Below, one piece after another: positions 17,804 through 27,033 of a DNA stretch of 54,396 nt. The stretch is from Holophagales bacterium. Its GTDB lineage: Bacteria > Acidobacteriota > Thermoanaerobaculia > UBA5066. The stretch spans positions 1 to 54,396 of the forward strand of contig JADJVF010000022.1 in NCBI GenBank assembly GCA_016716705.1, written 5' to 3'. The position numbers were made by a program, and so were the translations under genes. The notes below the pieces were generated by a model. It was not told where the DNA came from. It did not search any database and saw only the letters and a program-made list of their open reading frames with translations. Every line of letters starts with the position of its first letter. The first letter of the stretch is position 1.

Positions 17804-17835
17804 CTGGGGGCGGGTTCCTAGAATCCCGCTCCCAG
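17804..17835 (+). terminator. Hairpin between the IPTL-CTERM gene and the acyl-CoA synthetase
   Basis: CTGGGGGCGGG and CCCGCTCCCAG pair over 11 bp with one G-T and a 10-base loop. It lies 88 bp after the upstream stop and 13 bp before the next ATG, overlapping its G-rich ribosome-site area. There is no U tract, so it could be a translational control stem rather than a terminator. Confidence 0.4.
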
Positions 17836-17848
17836 GGGGGAGCCGTTC

Positions 17849-19753
17849 ATGCCCAGCTCGCACGCGTCGGTTTACGCACGGTCGATGGAGGACCCAGAGG
17901 GCTTCTGGGCCCGGGCGGCGGAGGATCTTTACTGGGAGAAGCGCTGGGACAGGGTCCTCGACGACTCCCGCGCCCCCTTCTACAGCTGGTTTGCCGGGGG
18001 CGTTCTCAACACCTGCTACAACGCGCTCGACTTCCACATCGAACGCGGGCGCGGGCGGCAGATCGCCCTGATCTACGACAGCCCCGTCACCGGCACCCTC
18101 CGGAAGCTGACCTACGAGGAGCTGAGGGACGAGGTCGCCCACTGCGCCGGTGCGCTCCGGCGGATCGGCGTCGAGAAGGGCGACCGGGTGATCCTCTACA
18201 TGCCGATGGTCCCGGAGGCGGTCGTCGCGATGCTCGCCTGCGCCCGGCTCGGGGCCGTCCACTCGGTCGTCTTCGGCGGTTTCGCGCCCAAGGAGCTCGC
18301 GACCAGGATCGACGACGCGAAGCCGAAGGTCATGCTCCTGGCCTCCTGCGGGATCGAGCCCGGGCGGGTGATCGCCTACAAGCCGATGCTCGACCAGGCG
18401 ATCGAGCTCGCGAGCCACAAGCCCGAGAAGTGCGTGGTGCTCCAGCGGCCCCAGGAGAGGGCGGAGCTCCTCCCGGGACGCGACCTGGACTGGTTCGACT
18501 TCCTCGCCGGGGCCGAGCCCGCCGCCTGCGTTCCGGTGGCGGCGACCGACCCGCTCTACATCCTCTACACCTCGGGGACGACCGGCATCCCGAAGGGCGT
18601 CGTGCGCGACAACGGCGGGCACGCGGTCGCCCTGAAGTGGAGCATGGAGAACGTCTACGGCGTCGGGGCCGGGGAGGTCTTCTGGGCAGCCTCGGACATC
18701 GGCTGGGTCGTCGGCCACTCGTACATCGTCTACGGGCCGCTCCTGAAGGGGTGCACGACGATCCTCTACGAGGGCAAGCCGGTCGGTACCCCCGACCCGG
18801 GCGCGTTCTGGCGCGTCGCCTCGCAGCACGGCGTCAACGTCCTCTTCACGGCGCCGACCGCGTTCCGGGCGATCAAGAGGGACGACCCGACCGGGAGCCA
18901 CATCTCCCGCTACGACCTCTCGCGCTTCCGCACGCTCTTCCTCGCCGGGGAGCGGTGCGACCCCGACACGCTCCACTGGGCGGAGCGGAACCTCGGCGTT
19001 CCCGTGATCGACCACTGGTGGCAGACCGAGACGGGCTGGCCGATCGCCGCGAACTGCGTCGGCCTCGGGATGCTCCCGGTCAAGCCGGGCTCGCCGACGA
19101 AGGCCGTCCCCGGCTACGACGTCCGGATCCTCGGGCTCGACCAGGTGGAGCGTCCGCGGGGAGAGATCGGGACGATCGTCGTGAAGCTCCCGCTTCCTCC
19201 CGGCTGTCTCCCGACCCTGTGGAACAACGACGCCGGCTACGAGCGCTCCTACCTCTCGTCCCACCCCGGCTACTACCTGACCGCCGACGCCGGCTACCAG
19301 GACGAGGACGGCTACCTCTACATCATGAGCCGCGTCGACGACATCATCAACGTGGCGGGCCACCGTCTCTCCACCGGCGGGATGGAGGAGGTCCTCGCCT
19401 CGCACCCCGACGTGGCCGAGTGCGCCGTCGTCGGCGTCCACGACGAGCTGAAGGGCGAGATCCCGGTCGGCTTCGTGGTCACGAAGGCGGGCGTCACGCG
19501 GAGCCAGGACGAGATCGTCGCCGAGCTGACGCAGAAGGTCCGCGACACGATCGGCGCCGTCGCGGCGTTCAAGATCGCGGTCGTCGTCAAGCGGCTCCCC
19601 AAGACGCGCTCCGGAAAGATCCTCCGCGGGACGATCAAGAAGATTGCCGACGGAACCGCCTACACGGCGCCCGCGACGATCGACGACCCGGCGATCCTCG
19701 GCGAGATCACCGAGGCGCTCCTGGCGCTGGGGTACCCGAAGGCGGCCGGATAG
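17849..19753 (+). CDS. prpE: Propionyl-CoA synthetase-like acyl-CoA ligase
   Basis: 634 residues of the ANL adenylating family, the size of acetyl- and propionyl-CoA synthetases. It activates a short acid with ATP and CoA. Motifs: YTSGTTGIPKGVVRDNGGHAV near residue 240 (P-loop, with the VRDNGGHAVAL extension characteristic of PrpE/ACSS3), VPVIDHWWQTETGWPI near 385-400, DDIINVAGHRLSTG, and the C-terminal catalytic Lys in KTRSGKILRGT near 590, a known acetylation target. The start has a strong GGGGGGAG upstream. Specificity for propionate over acetate is inferred from similarity to PrpE. Its last 47 bp overlap the end of the convergent SDR gene. Confidence 0.88.
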   Translation: MPSSHASVYARSMEDPEGFWARAAEDLYWEKRWDRVLDDSRAPFYSWFAGGVLNTCYNALDFHIERGRGRQIALIYDSPVTGTLRKLTYEELRDEVAHCAGALRRIGVEKGDRVILYMPMVPEAVVAMLACARLGAVHSVVFGGFAPKELATRIDDAKPKVMLLASCGIEPGRVIAYKPMLDQAIELASHKPEKCVVLQRPQERAELLPGRDLDWFDFLAGAEPAACVPVAATDPLYILYTSGTTGIPKGVVRDNGGHAVALKWSMENVYGVGAGEVFWAASDIGWVVGHSYIVYGPLLKGCTTILYEGKPVGTPDPGAFWRVASQHGVNVLFTAPTAFRAIKRDDPTGSHISRYDLSRFRTLFLAGERCDPDTLHWAERNLGVPVIDHWWQTETGWPIAANCVGLGMLPVKPGSPTKAVPGYDVRILGLDQVERPRGEIGTIVVKLPLPPGCLPTLWNNDAGYERSYLSSHPGYYLTADAGYQDEDGYLYIMSRVDDIINVAGHRLSTGGMEEVLASHPDVAECAVVGVHDELKGEIPVGFVVTKAGVTRSQDEIVAELTQKVRDTIGAVAAFKIAVVVKRLPKTRSGKILRGTIKKIADGTAYTAPATIDDPAILGEITEALLALGYPKAAG

Positions 19754-20837
19754 CGCGGGGCCGGCGGGCACGCTCCGGGCCCGAGGTCTTCTTCCTGACG
19801 TCCGCCGCCGCGCCGGAGGGCTCCCCGGTGACCCGTTCGAGCTCCTCGACGAGCCGCTTGCGCTCCTCGGGCGACCCCGCCGTGCCCGGGAAGACGGCGG
19901 CCGGGTGCCGTTCGCGGTCGAGCCACAGGGCGCCGCTCGCGAGGGCCCCCTCGGGTGCGGCGGCGAGCCAGACGATCGTATCGGCCCCCTCGCCGGCGCT
20001 CCTGAGGAACGGCCTCGTCAGCCGGAAGAAGCCCGGGAGCGAGCGCGCGACTCCGGGCGTCTCCGCCCAGCCGGGATGCATGGCATTGACGGCGACGCCG
20101 CGCGGGTGAACCTCGTCGGACCATAGCTCGGTGAGCACCGTCAGCGCCCGCTTGTGCCGCGCATAGGCGAGCGCGCCGTCCCACTTCCCCACGGATTCTC
20201 CGAAGCACTCGGGCCCGAGGCCCGCGAGGTACATGCCGCCGGAGACGACGTTGATGACGCGCGCCGGGGAGGATTCGACGAGGCGCGGCAGGAGCCGCCG
20301 CGTCAGGACGTACGGGGCGAGGAGGTTCGTGGCGAGAGAGATCTCGTGGCCCTCCGGCGTCGTCCTTCGCTCGTTCTCGAGGACGCCCGCGTTGTTCACG
20401 AGGACGTGGAGGGCCTTCTCCTTCGCGAGGAGGCGCTCCGCGAGACCCCGCACGTCCGATAGAAGCGAGAGGTCGGCCACCTCGACGCCGAGGTCGTCGT
20501 TCCCGGTCGCGGCGCGGATCTCGTCGCGCGCCCGCGCGGTTTTCCGCCGGTCCCGGCCCACGAGGACGACGCGCGCCCCGAGCCGGGCGAGACCGGCGGC
20601 GGCCTCCCGGCCGAGGCCCGACGTCGCCCCGGTCACGACCGCGGTCCGCCCGCCCAGCGAGGCGGCGAGCGGGGCGAAGGAGCCCTTGCGGGCGCGGTAG
20701 CCGAGCCGCGTGAAGCGCAGGAGCCCCGGCAGGACGAGGTGGTCGAGGGCGGCGGTGACGAAGGACAGCGCCGGGATCTCCGGCGGGCGCGAGAGGGCGT
20801 CCCGGGGAATCTCGACGGCCTCGCGGTGGCGGATCAC
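19707..20837 (-). CDS. Short-chain dehydrogenase/reductase, last gene of the efflux operon
   Basis: 376 residues from a GTG whose first bases form GTGA with the RND stop, a coupled start. After a ~60-residue N-terminal extension (hydrophobic segment LDHLVLPGLLRF) comes a classical SDR fold: TAVVTGATSGLGREAAAGLA (NAD(P) glycine motif), LHVLVNNAGVLENE, INVVSGGMYLAG with the catalytic Ser, and YARHK as the YxxxK pair. It resembles retinol-dehydrogenase/WWOX-like SDRs; substrate unknown. The C-terminus after GTAGSPEERKRLVEELERV is basic and disordered, and its last 47 bp overlap the convergent synthetase gene, which may mean the true protein is slightly shorter or the overlap is real. Confidence 0.82.
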   Translation of the reverse strand: MIRHREAVEIPRDALSRPPEIPALSFVTAALDHLVLPGLLRFTRLGYRARKGSFAPLAASLGGRTAVVTGATSGLGREAAAGLARLGARVVLVGRDRRKTARARDEIRAATGNDDLGVEVADLSLLSDVRGLAERLLAKEKALHVLVNNAGVLENERRTTPEGHEISLATNLLAPYVLTRRLLPRLVESSPARVINVVSGGMYLAGLGPECFGESVGKWDGALAYARHKRALTVLTELWSDEVHPRGVAVNAMHPGWAETPGVARSLPGFFRLTRPFLRSAGEGADTIVWLAAAPEGALASGALWLDRERHPAAVFPGTAGSPEERKRLVEELERVTGEPSGAAADVRKKTSGPERARRPRAIRPPSGTPAPGAPR

Positions 20838-23800
20838 GCGGGCTTTCTCCCTCCCACTCGCGCGAGGAGAGTGCGGAGGGGCTTCCTCGTCGACCAGTCG
20901 TCGAAGAGGCTGTAGGCGACCGGCGTCCCGACGAGAGTGAGGACGAGCGCGAGAGTCTGCCCGCCGATGATGACGCTCGCAATCGCCCGGTTCGTCCCCG
21001 AGCCGACGCCGGAGGAGACGACGAGCGGGAGCATGCCGGCGACGAACGCGAGCGTCGTCATCAGGATCGGCCGGAGCCGGTCGCGATTTGCGCGGCGGAT
21101 CGCCTCTTCCCGCTCGACCCCCTGGTTTCTCAGGGAAATCATGTTGTCGATCTGGAGGATGCCGTTCTTCTTCACGATGCCGAAGAGGACGAGGATGCCG
21201 AGCGACGAGAAGATGTTGATCGACTGGTTCAGGACGACGATCGACAGGAGCGCGAACGGCACGGTGAGCGGCAGCGCGAGGAGGATCGAGACGGGGTGGA
21301 CCCAGCTCTCGAACTGCGCCGCGAGGATGAGGTACATGAAGATGATCGAGAGGACGAAGGCGGTCAGGAACGCCGACGCCGCCTTCCCCTGCTCGCGAGA
21401 GCGGCCGGTGAGCCCCGACGTGTAGCCGGCGGGCATCTTCAGCTCCTTCGCCTTGCCCGTGAGCGCGTCGATGACCGCCTGCGAGGAGAAGCCGGGCTTC
21501 ACGTTCGCCGTCAGGAGGACCTGCCGCTGCCGGGCGATCCGGTTGACGAGGGACGGCCCGGTCCCCTCCTCGAGCGTCACGACGTCGCGCAGGGCGACGG
21601 TCCCCTTCGCCGCGGGGACGCGGGCCTGGGAGAGGGCCGCGGCCGAGGAGCGGTCGCGCTCTTCCGCGCGGGCGCGCACCTCGTACTGCTCGCCCCCCTC
21701 GTAGTAGTCGGAAACCTTCTGGCCGCCGACGAGGACGTTCAGCGTCGTGGCGACGTCCTGGACGTTCACGCCGAGGTCGGCCGCCTTGGCGCGGTCGATC
21801 CGCGCCCCGAGCTCGGGCTTGCCCTCGATGAGGTTCGTGTCGACGTCGACGACGCCGGGGACGGACCTCATCGTCTCGAGGAGAGCCTTCGAGTACTCGC
21901 CGAGCTGCTTCAGGTCGGGGCCGCCGATCCAGAACTGGATCTCGGCGTTCGACCCGCCGCGGAACGCGTTCACGGGCGTCACCTGCGAGCGGAGGTTCAG
22001 CCGCGCGTACTGCGGCAGCACCTCGTTGCGGACCCGGTCCATGATCGCGAACTGGTCTTCCTTCCGGTCGTGGACGGGCGCGAGCTTCACGTAGACCGAC
22101 CCGAGGTTCTGCGTCCGCTGCGGGTCGTCCCCGATCGTCAGGAGGGTCGCGGCGACGCCCGGGATCGGACGGATCCGCGCCGCGATCGACTCCAGGATCG
22201 TCCGGGTCGTCTCGACGCTCGACCCCTCGGGGGCCCGGACGATGACGTCGAACTGCCCCTCGTCGTCCACGGGGAGGAAGTTCTTGTTGGCGACGATGCC
22301 GAGCGGAATGGTCGAGGCCAGGACGAGGGCCATCACGACGACGACGGCCCAGCGGTGGGCCATCGACCACTCGAGGATCGTCATGTACGCCTTCTCGACC
22401 ATCGGGTAGAAGCCGCGCTGCCGCGAGCTCTCTTCCCCTTCGACGTCTTCGTGCTTCAGCCAGCGGGAGGCGAGCATCGGCGTCAGCGTGAAGGCGACGA
22501 CGATCGAGACGCCGATGGCGAAAGCCATCGTCACGCCGAACGACGCCATGAAGCGCCCGACGATTCCCCCCATGAAGGCGACGGGGAGGAAGACGGCGAT
22601 GAGCGAGAGGCTCATCGCCACGACCGCCATGCCGATCTCCCGCGTCCCCTCGATCGCCGCCTGCACGGGGCCGACCCCCTTCTCCTCCATGTGCCGGAAG
22701 ATGATCTCGAGGACGACGACGGCGTCGTCGACGACGATGCCGACGGCGAGCGTCAGCGCCAGGAGCGTGATGACGTTCAGCGAGTAGCCCATCGCGTCGA
22801 TGGCGGCGAACGTGGCGATGAGCGAGGCGGGGATCGAGACCGCCGCGATGAGCGTGGGGCGGAGCTTGCGGAGAAAGGCCCAGACGACGAGGGCGGCGAA
22901 GATCGACCCGAGGACGAGGTGCTCCTTGACGGCGTCGACGGCCGCGACGACGTACTCGGACTGGTCCCTCACGAGGTCGGTCTTCCACCCCTTCGGAAGC
23001 TGCGCGGCCAGGGCGTCGATCCGTTCCTTCAGCCGTTCGACGACCTCGATCGTGTTCGTCCCGGACTGCTTGCGGACCTGGAGGACGACGGCGGGCGTGC
23101 CGTTCAGGCTCGCGAGCGTCTCGACCTCGGCCTCGGTGTCGCGGATCGTCGCCACGTCGGCGACGCGCACCGGCTCGCCGTTCCGGACGGCGACGGGAAT
23201 CGACCCGAGCTCGCCGGGAGTCGAGACGCGGCCGTAGGTCCGGAGCGTGAAGTCCTTCACCCCCTGCTCCACCTTGCCGCCCGGCACCTGGACGTTCTGG
23301 GTCTGGAGCGCGCGGACGACGTCGGCCACCGTCAGGTCGAGACCCGAAAGGCGGTTCGAGTCGACGACGACGTTCACCTGCCGGGCGCGGCCGCCGATGA
23401 CGCGGACCTGGCCGACCCCGAGGACCGACTCGAGGGCGCGGCGGTACTTCTTGTCGGCGAACTCGGTCAGGTCGCGGATCGGGGCCGGGCCGGAGAGGAC
23501 GACGGAGAGGACGGGGGTGGCGTCGGGGTCGATCTTCTCGATGACGGGCGGGTCGGCGTCGCGCGGGAGGTCGGCGAGGACGGCGTTGACGCGGTCGCGC
23601 ACTTCCTGCGCGGCGACGTCGCCGTCCTTCTCGAGGACGAACTGGACGGTGACGACCGAGACCCCCTCGGCCGAGACCGAGAGGAGCTGGTCGATGCCGC
23701 TGATCGTGTTGACCGCCTCCTCGATCTTCTCCGTCACCTCCGTCTCGATCTCCTCGGGCGCGGCGCCGACGAGGCGGGTCGAGATGGTGACGAACGGGAA

Positions 23801-23926
23801 GTCGATGTTGGGGAAGCGATCGACGCCGAGGCGGCGGTAGGAGAAGAGCCCGATGACGACGAGGGCGAGGACGATGACGGCCGCGAAGACGGGCCGCTTG
23901 ACGCAGAGCTCGGCGAGCTTGTTCAC
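20834..23926 (-). CDS. RND-family efflux pump, inner-membrane subunit (HAE1/AcrB-like)
   Basis: 1030 residues, standard for hydrophobe/amphiphile efflux RND pumps. It begins MNKLAELCVKRPVFAAVIVL with the first transmembrane helix. The large periplasmic loops contain RVIGGRARQVNVVVDSNRLS and QYEVRARAEERDRSS. The TM4 proton-relay Asp pair is present in AVGIVVDDAVVVLEIIF, and the usual second-half motifs (FRGGSNAEIQFWIGG, LILAAQFESWVHPV) are visible. It is proton driven and exports toxic compounds through the adaptor and TolC genes upstream. It starts 10 bp after the adaptor stop. The substrate is unknown. Confidence 0.95.
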   Translation of the reverse strand: MNKLAELCVKRPVFAAVIVLALVVIGLFSYRRLGVDRFPNIDFPFVTISTRLVGAAPEEIETEVTEKIEEAVNTISGIDQLLSVSAEGVSVVTVQFVLEKDGDVAAQEVRDRVNAVLADLPRDADPPVIEKIDPDATPVLSVVLSGPAPIRDLTEFADKKYRRALESVLGVGQVRVIGGRARQVNVVVDSNRLSGLDLTVADVVRALQTQNVQVPGGKVEQGVKDFTLRTYGRVSTPGELGSIPVAVRNGEPVRVADVATIRDTEAEVETLASLNGTPAVVLQVRKQSGTNTIEVVERLKERIDALAAQLPKGWKTDLVRDQSEYVVAAVDAVKEHLVLGSIFAALVVWAFLRKLRPTLIAAVSIPASLIATFAAIDAMGYSLNVITLLALTLAVGIVVDDAVVVLEIIFRHMEEKGVGPVQAAIEGTREIGMAVVAMSLSLIAVFLPVAFMGGIVGRFMASFGVTMAFAIGVSIVVAFTLTPMLASRWLKHEDVEGEESSRQRGFYPMVEKAYMTILEWSMAHRWAVVVVMALVLASTIPLGIVANKNFLPVDDEGQFDVIVRAPEGSSVETTRTILESIAARIRPIPGVAATLLTIGDDPQRTQNLGSVYVKLAPVHDRKEDQFAIMDRVRNEVLPQYARLNLRSQVTPVNAFRGGSNAEIQFWIGGPDLKQLGEYSKALLETMRSVPGVVDVDTNLIEGKPELGARIDRAKAADLGVNVQDVATTLNVLVGGQKVSDYYEGGEQYEVRARAEERDRSSAAALSQARVPAAKGTVALRDVVTLEEGTGPSLVNRIARQRQVLLTANVKPGFSSQAVIDALTGKAKELKMPAGYTSGLTGRSREQGKAASAFLTAFVLSIIFMYLILAAQFESWVHPVSILLALPLTVPFALLSIVVLNQSINIFSSLGILVLFGIVKKNGILQIDNMISLRNQGVEREEAIRRANRDRLRPILMTTLAFVAGMLPLVVSSGVGSGTNRAIASVIIGGQTLALVLTLVGTPVAYSLFDDWSTRKPLRTLLARVGGRKPA

Positions 23927-23936
23927 GAGGCGGACC

Positions 23937-24854
23937 TCACCGGCGCGCCGGCGCCCGCTCGAGCTCGACGCGCGCGAAGAGCCCGGGGCGGAGCCGCCCG
24001 TCGCGGTTCGGGAAGAGGGCCTCGACCGCGAACGTCCGGCTCGCCGGGTCGAGGGCGGGGACGACGACCGAGACGGTGCCGTCGAAGGTCTCTCCCGGGT
24101 ACGGGTCGACGGTGGCGCGGACCTTCGCCCCGCGATCGGCGGTGCCGAGGAAGCGCTCGGGGACCCGGAAGCGGAGCTTGAGCGGCGCGGTCTGGACGAC
24201 GACGAACGTCACCGTTCCCTCGCTCAGCCGCTCGCCGACGTCGACCCGCTTCTCGAGGACGACACCGTCGATCGGGGAGCGCAGGACGGCGTCGGAGAGG
24301 CGCTGCTTCGCGAGGTCGAGGCCCGCCTGCGCGCCGAGGCGGGACGCTTTCGCTCCTTCGAAGGCGGCCTGGGAGCGCTCGAAGGCGGCCGGGGCGACCG
24401 ACTCCTTCCCGACGAGCTCCTTCTTTCTCGCGAAGTCCCGTTCGGCATCGGCGAGGACGGCGGCCGCACGGGCCGTCTCGGCCTCGGCGCGGGAGACGTC
24501 GATCTTCAGGTAGTCGGTCTCGAGCGTCAGCATCGGCTGGCCCTCGGCAACCCGGGCCCCCTCGTCGACGAGGACTTTCGCCACGCGCCCGGTGACGCGG
24601 GCGACGAGCTCGGATCGGACGAGCGGGATGAACTCGCCCGTGGCGAGGAGGACGCGTTCGTCCGCGGTGGCGGCCGCCGGACCCGCGGCGGGCGGGGGCG
24701 CGAGGGCGGATTCGAGCGGCTTCACGTCGTCGGGGAGCGCGGCGGGTGAGGCGGCCTCCTTCGGCGCGGCCTCGGGGGCCTTCGGGCCGCAGGCGGCCAG
24801 GACGAGGACGAAGGGAAGGGCCGCCAGCGTGGCGGTGCGGGTTCTCGGGCTCAT
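23937..24854 (-). CDS. RND efflux periplasmic adaptor lipoprotein (membrane fusion protein)
   Basis: 305 residues. The ATG at 24854 overlaps the tolC-like stop by ATGA. A lipoprotein signal ends at LVLAACGPK (lipobox Cys), so it should be anchored in the inner membrane. Then come an acidic/Pro-Ala linker, a lipoyl half (VARVTGRVAKVLVDEGARVA), a helical hairpin (ARAAAVLADAERDFARKKEL), the second lipoyl half (VLRSPIDGVVLEKRVDVGERL) and a beta-barrel domain (KVRATVDPYPGETFDGTVS). The membrane-proximal domain is shorter than in AcrA. It bridges the RND pump and the TolC channel. Confidence 0.92.
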   Translation of the reverse strand: MSPRTRTATLAALPFVLVLAACGPKAPEAAPKEAASPAALPDDVKPLESALAPPPAAGPAAATADERVLLATGEFIPLVRSELVARVTGRVAKVLVDEGARVAEGQPMLTLETDYLKIDVSRAEAETARAAAVLADAERDFARKKELVGKESVAPAAFERSQAAFEGAKASRLGAQAGLDLAKQRLSDAVLRSPIDGVVLEKRVDVGERLSEGTVTFVVVQTAPLKLRFRVPERFLGTADRGAKVRATVDPYPGETFDGTVSVVVPALDPASRTFAVEALFPNRDGRLRPGLFARVELERAPARR

Positions 24855-26149
24855 CGGGCGGTCTCCTTGCGCGTGGCGGGGGCGAGGTCGCCGGCCGCGT
24901 GGAGCGTGCGGACCTCGGCGAGGAACAGGCCGAGCCGGGCACCGATCCGGCCTCGGCGCGCCTCGGCCAGCGACGTCTCGGCGGACTGGACGTCGAGGGT
25001 CGTCAGAAGCTGATTCCGGTATTGCTCGAAGGTCTGGTCGTAGTCGGCCTGGGCGGCCGTGAGCCGTTCGTCGGCGAGCTTCACGCGGGAGCGTGCGGCC
25101 TCGACGGCCAGGAGGGCGACGTGGACCTCCTCCTTCACCTCGCGGCGGAGCTCCTCGAGGGCGAGGCGGGCCTGCGTCTCGCGCTCGCGGGCCGCGGCCA
25201 CCCGGGCGGACGTCTCGCCGCCGCGGAAGAGGGGGACGGAGAAGCGCAGAGCCCCGTAGCCGTATTCGTCGACCGGGAACGCCCGCTTCTGTTTCACGTA
25301 TCCCGCCTCGGCGAAGAGGACGGGGAGGTACGCGCCCCACTGCTTCTTCACCTCGAGCGACGCGGTCGACAGGGCGAGCTCGGCCTGCTTCACGTCGGGG
25401 CGGGCGAGCGCGAGGGCGACGAGCTCGTCCTCCGGGGCGAGGGGCGGCAGGAGGGCGGAACCGGCGTCGACGTCGATCGGCCCGTCGAGGGCGAGGGCGA
25501 CGCGGAGACGGCCGAGCGCCTCCTCGAGGTACTGGCGGGCCGAGACGAGGCGCTCTTCGGCGGCCTTGCCGTCGGCCTCGGCCCGGAGGAGGTCGACGCG
25601 GGTCGTCTCGCCCGCCTCGAACAGGTCCTTCGCCTGCCGGCTCCGCCGCGTGACGAGCTCGACGTTTCGGGTCTCCACCTCGACGAGCGCCTCGCTGCCG
25701 GCCGCCGCGGCGAACGCCGATGCGACGGCGAGGAGCACGTCCTCCTCCGCCCTGCGCCCCGTCTCACGCGCGCCCTCGACCGCCAGCTTCGACTGGTCGT
25801 AGGCGCGCTTCTCGCGTAGACCTGCGAAGAGGGGCTGGGTGGCGACGACGCGATAGTCCCAGTCCCGTTTCGGCAGGATCGTCCGGTCGTCCGGAGGTTC
25901 GCCGAAGGAGACCTCCGTGCTGTTGAGCCCGAGGTTCGCGAAGGCTGCGACGTTCGGGAGGAGCGCGGCGAACACCGCCTTCCTCTGGGCGTCGGCGGCG
26001 GGCAGCTCGCGCCGCGCCTTCTCGAGCGAGAGGTTCGACGAGATCGCCCGCGCGAAGGCGTCGGCGAGCGTCAGCCCCTCGGCGCGAGCGGGTGGCGTGG
26101 AGGGAAGGAGAAGCAGGGCCGCGGCGAGCGCGCCCAGCGGCGTCCTCAT
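24851..26149 (-). CDS. TolC-family outer-membrane efflux protein
   Basis: 432 residues with a signal peptide (LGALAAALLLLPSTPPARA). It shows the TolC duplicated pattern: LTLADAFARAISSNLSLEKA at the start of the mature chain and LALARPDVKQAELALSTASL in the second half, with long amphipathic helices (RLTAAQADYDQTFEQYRNQ) between strands. It forms the trimeric outer-membrane exit duct for the RND pump encoded downstream. It overlaps both neighbours by 4 bp (ATGA junctions with tetR and the adaptor), so the genes are translationally coupled. Confidence 0.92.
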   Translation of the reverse strand: MRTPLGALAAALLLLPSTPPARAEGLTLADAFARAISSNLSLEKARRELPAADAQRKAVFAALLPNVAAFANLGLNSTEVSFGEPPDDRTILPKRDWDYRVVATQPLFAGLREKRAYDQSKLAVEGARETGRRAEEDVLLAVASAFAAAAGSEALVEVETRNVELVTRRSRQAKDLFEAGETTRVDLLRAEADGKAAEERLVSARQYLEEALGRLRVALALDGPIDVDAGSALLPPLAPEDELVALALARPDVKQAELALSTASLEVKKQWGAYLPVLFAEAGYVKQKRAFPVDEYGYGALRFSVPLFRGGETSARVAAARERETQARLALEELRREVKEEVHVALLAVEAARSRVKLADERLTAAQADYDQTFEQYRNQLLTTLDVQSAETSLAEARRGRIGARLGLFLAEVRTLHAAGDLAPATRKETAR

Positions 26150-26778
26150 GGGTTCCTCCTGGCGTTGATCCCGCCGGTGAGCGTGTCGACGACGAGCCGC
26201 ACGTCCTCCTCGACGGGGGGCGGGTCGGTTTCCCCGAGCCTTCGCAGGATCAGGCCCGCGATCCCCTCGGAGACGAAGAGGGCGAGCCGGTCGGGGGGAA
26301 AGGGACGGATCTCCTCGCGGGCCTGGCCCTGGGCGAAGAAGGAGGCGAGGCGGTCGAGGTAGGCGCGGTAGAGCGGGTTGCAGCTGCGGGAATGCCGAGC
26401 GGAGCGCTCGACGCCGGGGCCGGGGTGGGCGACGGAAAGGAAGAGGCGGAAGAAGTCCCGCCGGCGCTCGAAGAACTCGACGTGGGTGAGTACCGCGGCC
26501 GCGAGCCGCTCGGGGAAGGCGACGTCCCGGGCAAGCGCCTCTGCCACCGCGACCTGGAGCTCTTCGAACGCCGACTCGGCCACGTGGAGAACGAGCTCAT
26601 CGCGGCTGTCGAAATAGAGGTAGAGGGTTCCCTTCGCGAGGCCCGCCTCGTCGGCGATCTCCTGCATCGTCGTCCGCTCGAGCCCCTTGCGCGAAACGAC
26701 CCGCAGGGCGGCGTCCCCGATCTCGCGGATCCGGACTGGCTCGAGGAGCTCTCGCAGATTCCTGTGTGTGCCTACCAT
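26146..26778 (-). CDS. TetR-family repressor of the efflux operon
   Basis: 210 residues. The N-terminal helix-turn-helix reads TTMQEIADEAGLAKGTLYLY with FDSRDEL after it, an almost consensus TetR DNA-binding domain. The C-terminal ligand domain is all helical (VEFFERRRDFFRLFLSVAH; LALFVSEGIAGLILRRLGE) and gives no ligand hint. It is the first gene of the efflux operon and overlaps tolC by ATGA. It very likely represses its own operon by binding the inverted repeat 14 bp upstream of its start, to be relieved by a pump substrate. Family certain; target inferred. Confidence 0.92.
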   Translation of the reverse strand: MVGTHRNLRELLEPVRIREIGDAALRVVSRKGLERTTMQEIADEAGLAKGTLYLYFDSRDELVLHVAESAFEELQVAVAEALARDVAFPERLAAAVLTHVEFFERRRDFFRLFLSVAHPGPGVERSARHSRSCNPLYRAYLDRLASFFAQGQAREEIRPFPPDRLALFVSEGIAGLILRRLGETDPPPVEEDVRLVVDTLTGGINARRNP

Positions 26779-26791
26779 GAAGTCATTTCTC

Positions 26792-26805
26792 TGACCGTTC
26801 GGTCA
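26792..26805. promoter_or_regulatory. TetR-type operator
   Basis: TGACCGTTCGGTCA: arms TGACCG and CGGTCA are perfect inverted repeats around a TT centre. It lies 14 bp upstream of the tetR ATG in the promoter region. Size and sequence resemble operators of AcrR/TetR repressors. Confidence 0.75.
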
Positions 26806-27033
26806 GCGGAGAGTACGCAGGATTTCGCGACACGGTTTCAACGTCTTGCCTGGCGATGCCTATGTGTCTGCGAGGAAAAGGGTTCCGGCCGTGGCACGGA
26901 AGGCCTGCCGGCGGCGTCGCCGGGGATTCGGAGAAGCGAAGTGAGCGCTCGCCGGGCCGCCGGGCCCCGGGTTGCGGTAGTCTTCTTCGTCACTCACGCT
27001 CGCTCAACAGCTCTTTACATGAGGAGGAAGACC

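Noticed and set aside
21296..24181. 961-codon plus-strand frame opposite the RND genes
   Set aside because: Extreme Arg/Asp/Glu content and no domain; the minus-strand RND and adaptor genes explain the sequence.
26880..26910. TGGCACG near 26894 as a sigma54 promoter for the lipoprotein
   Set aside because: The -12 half is missing at the required spacing and the distance to the gene is long.
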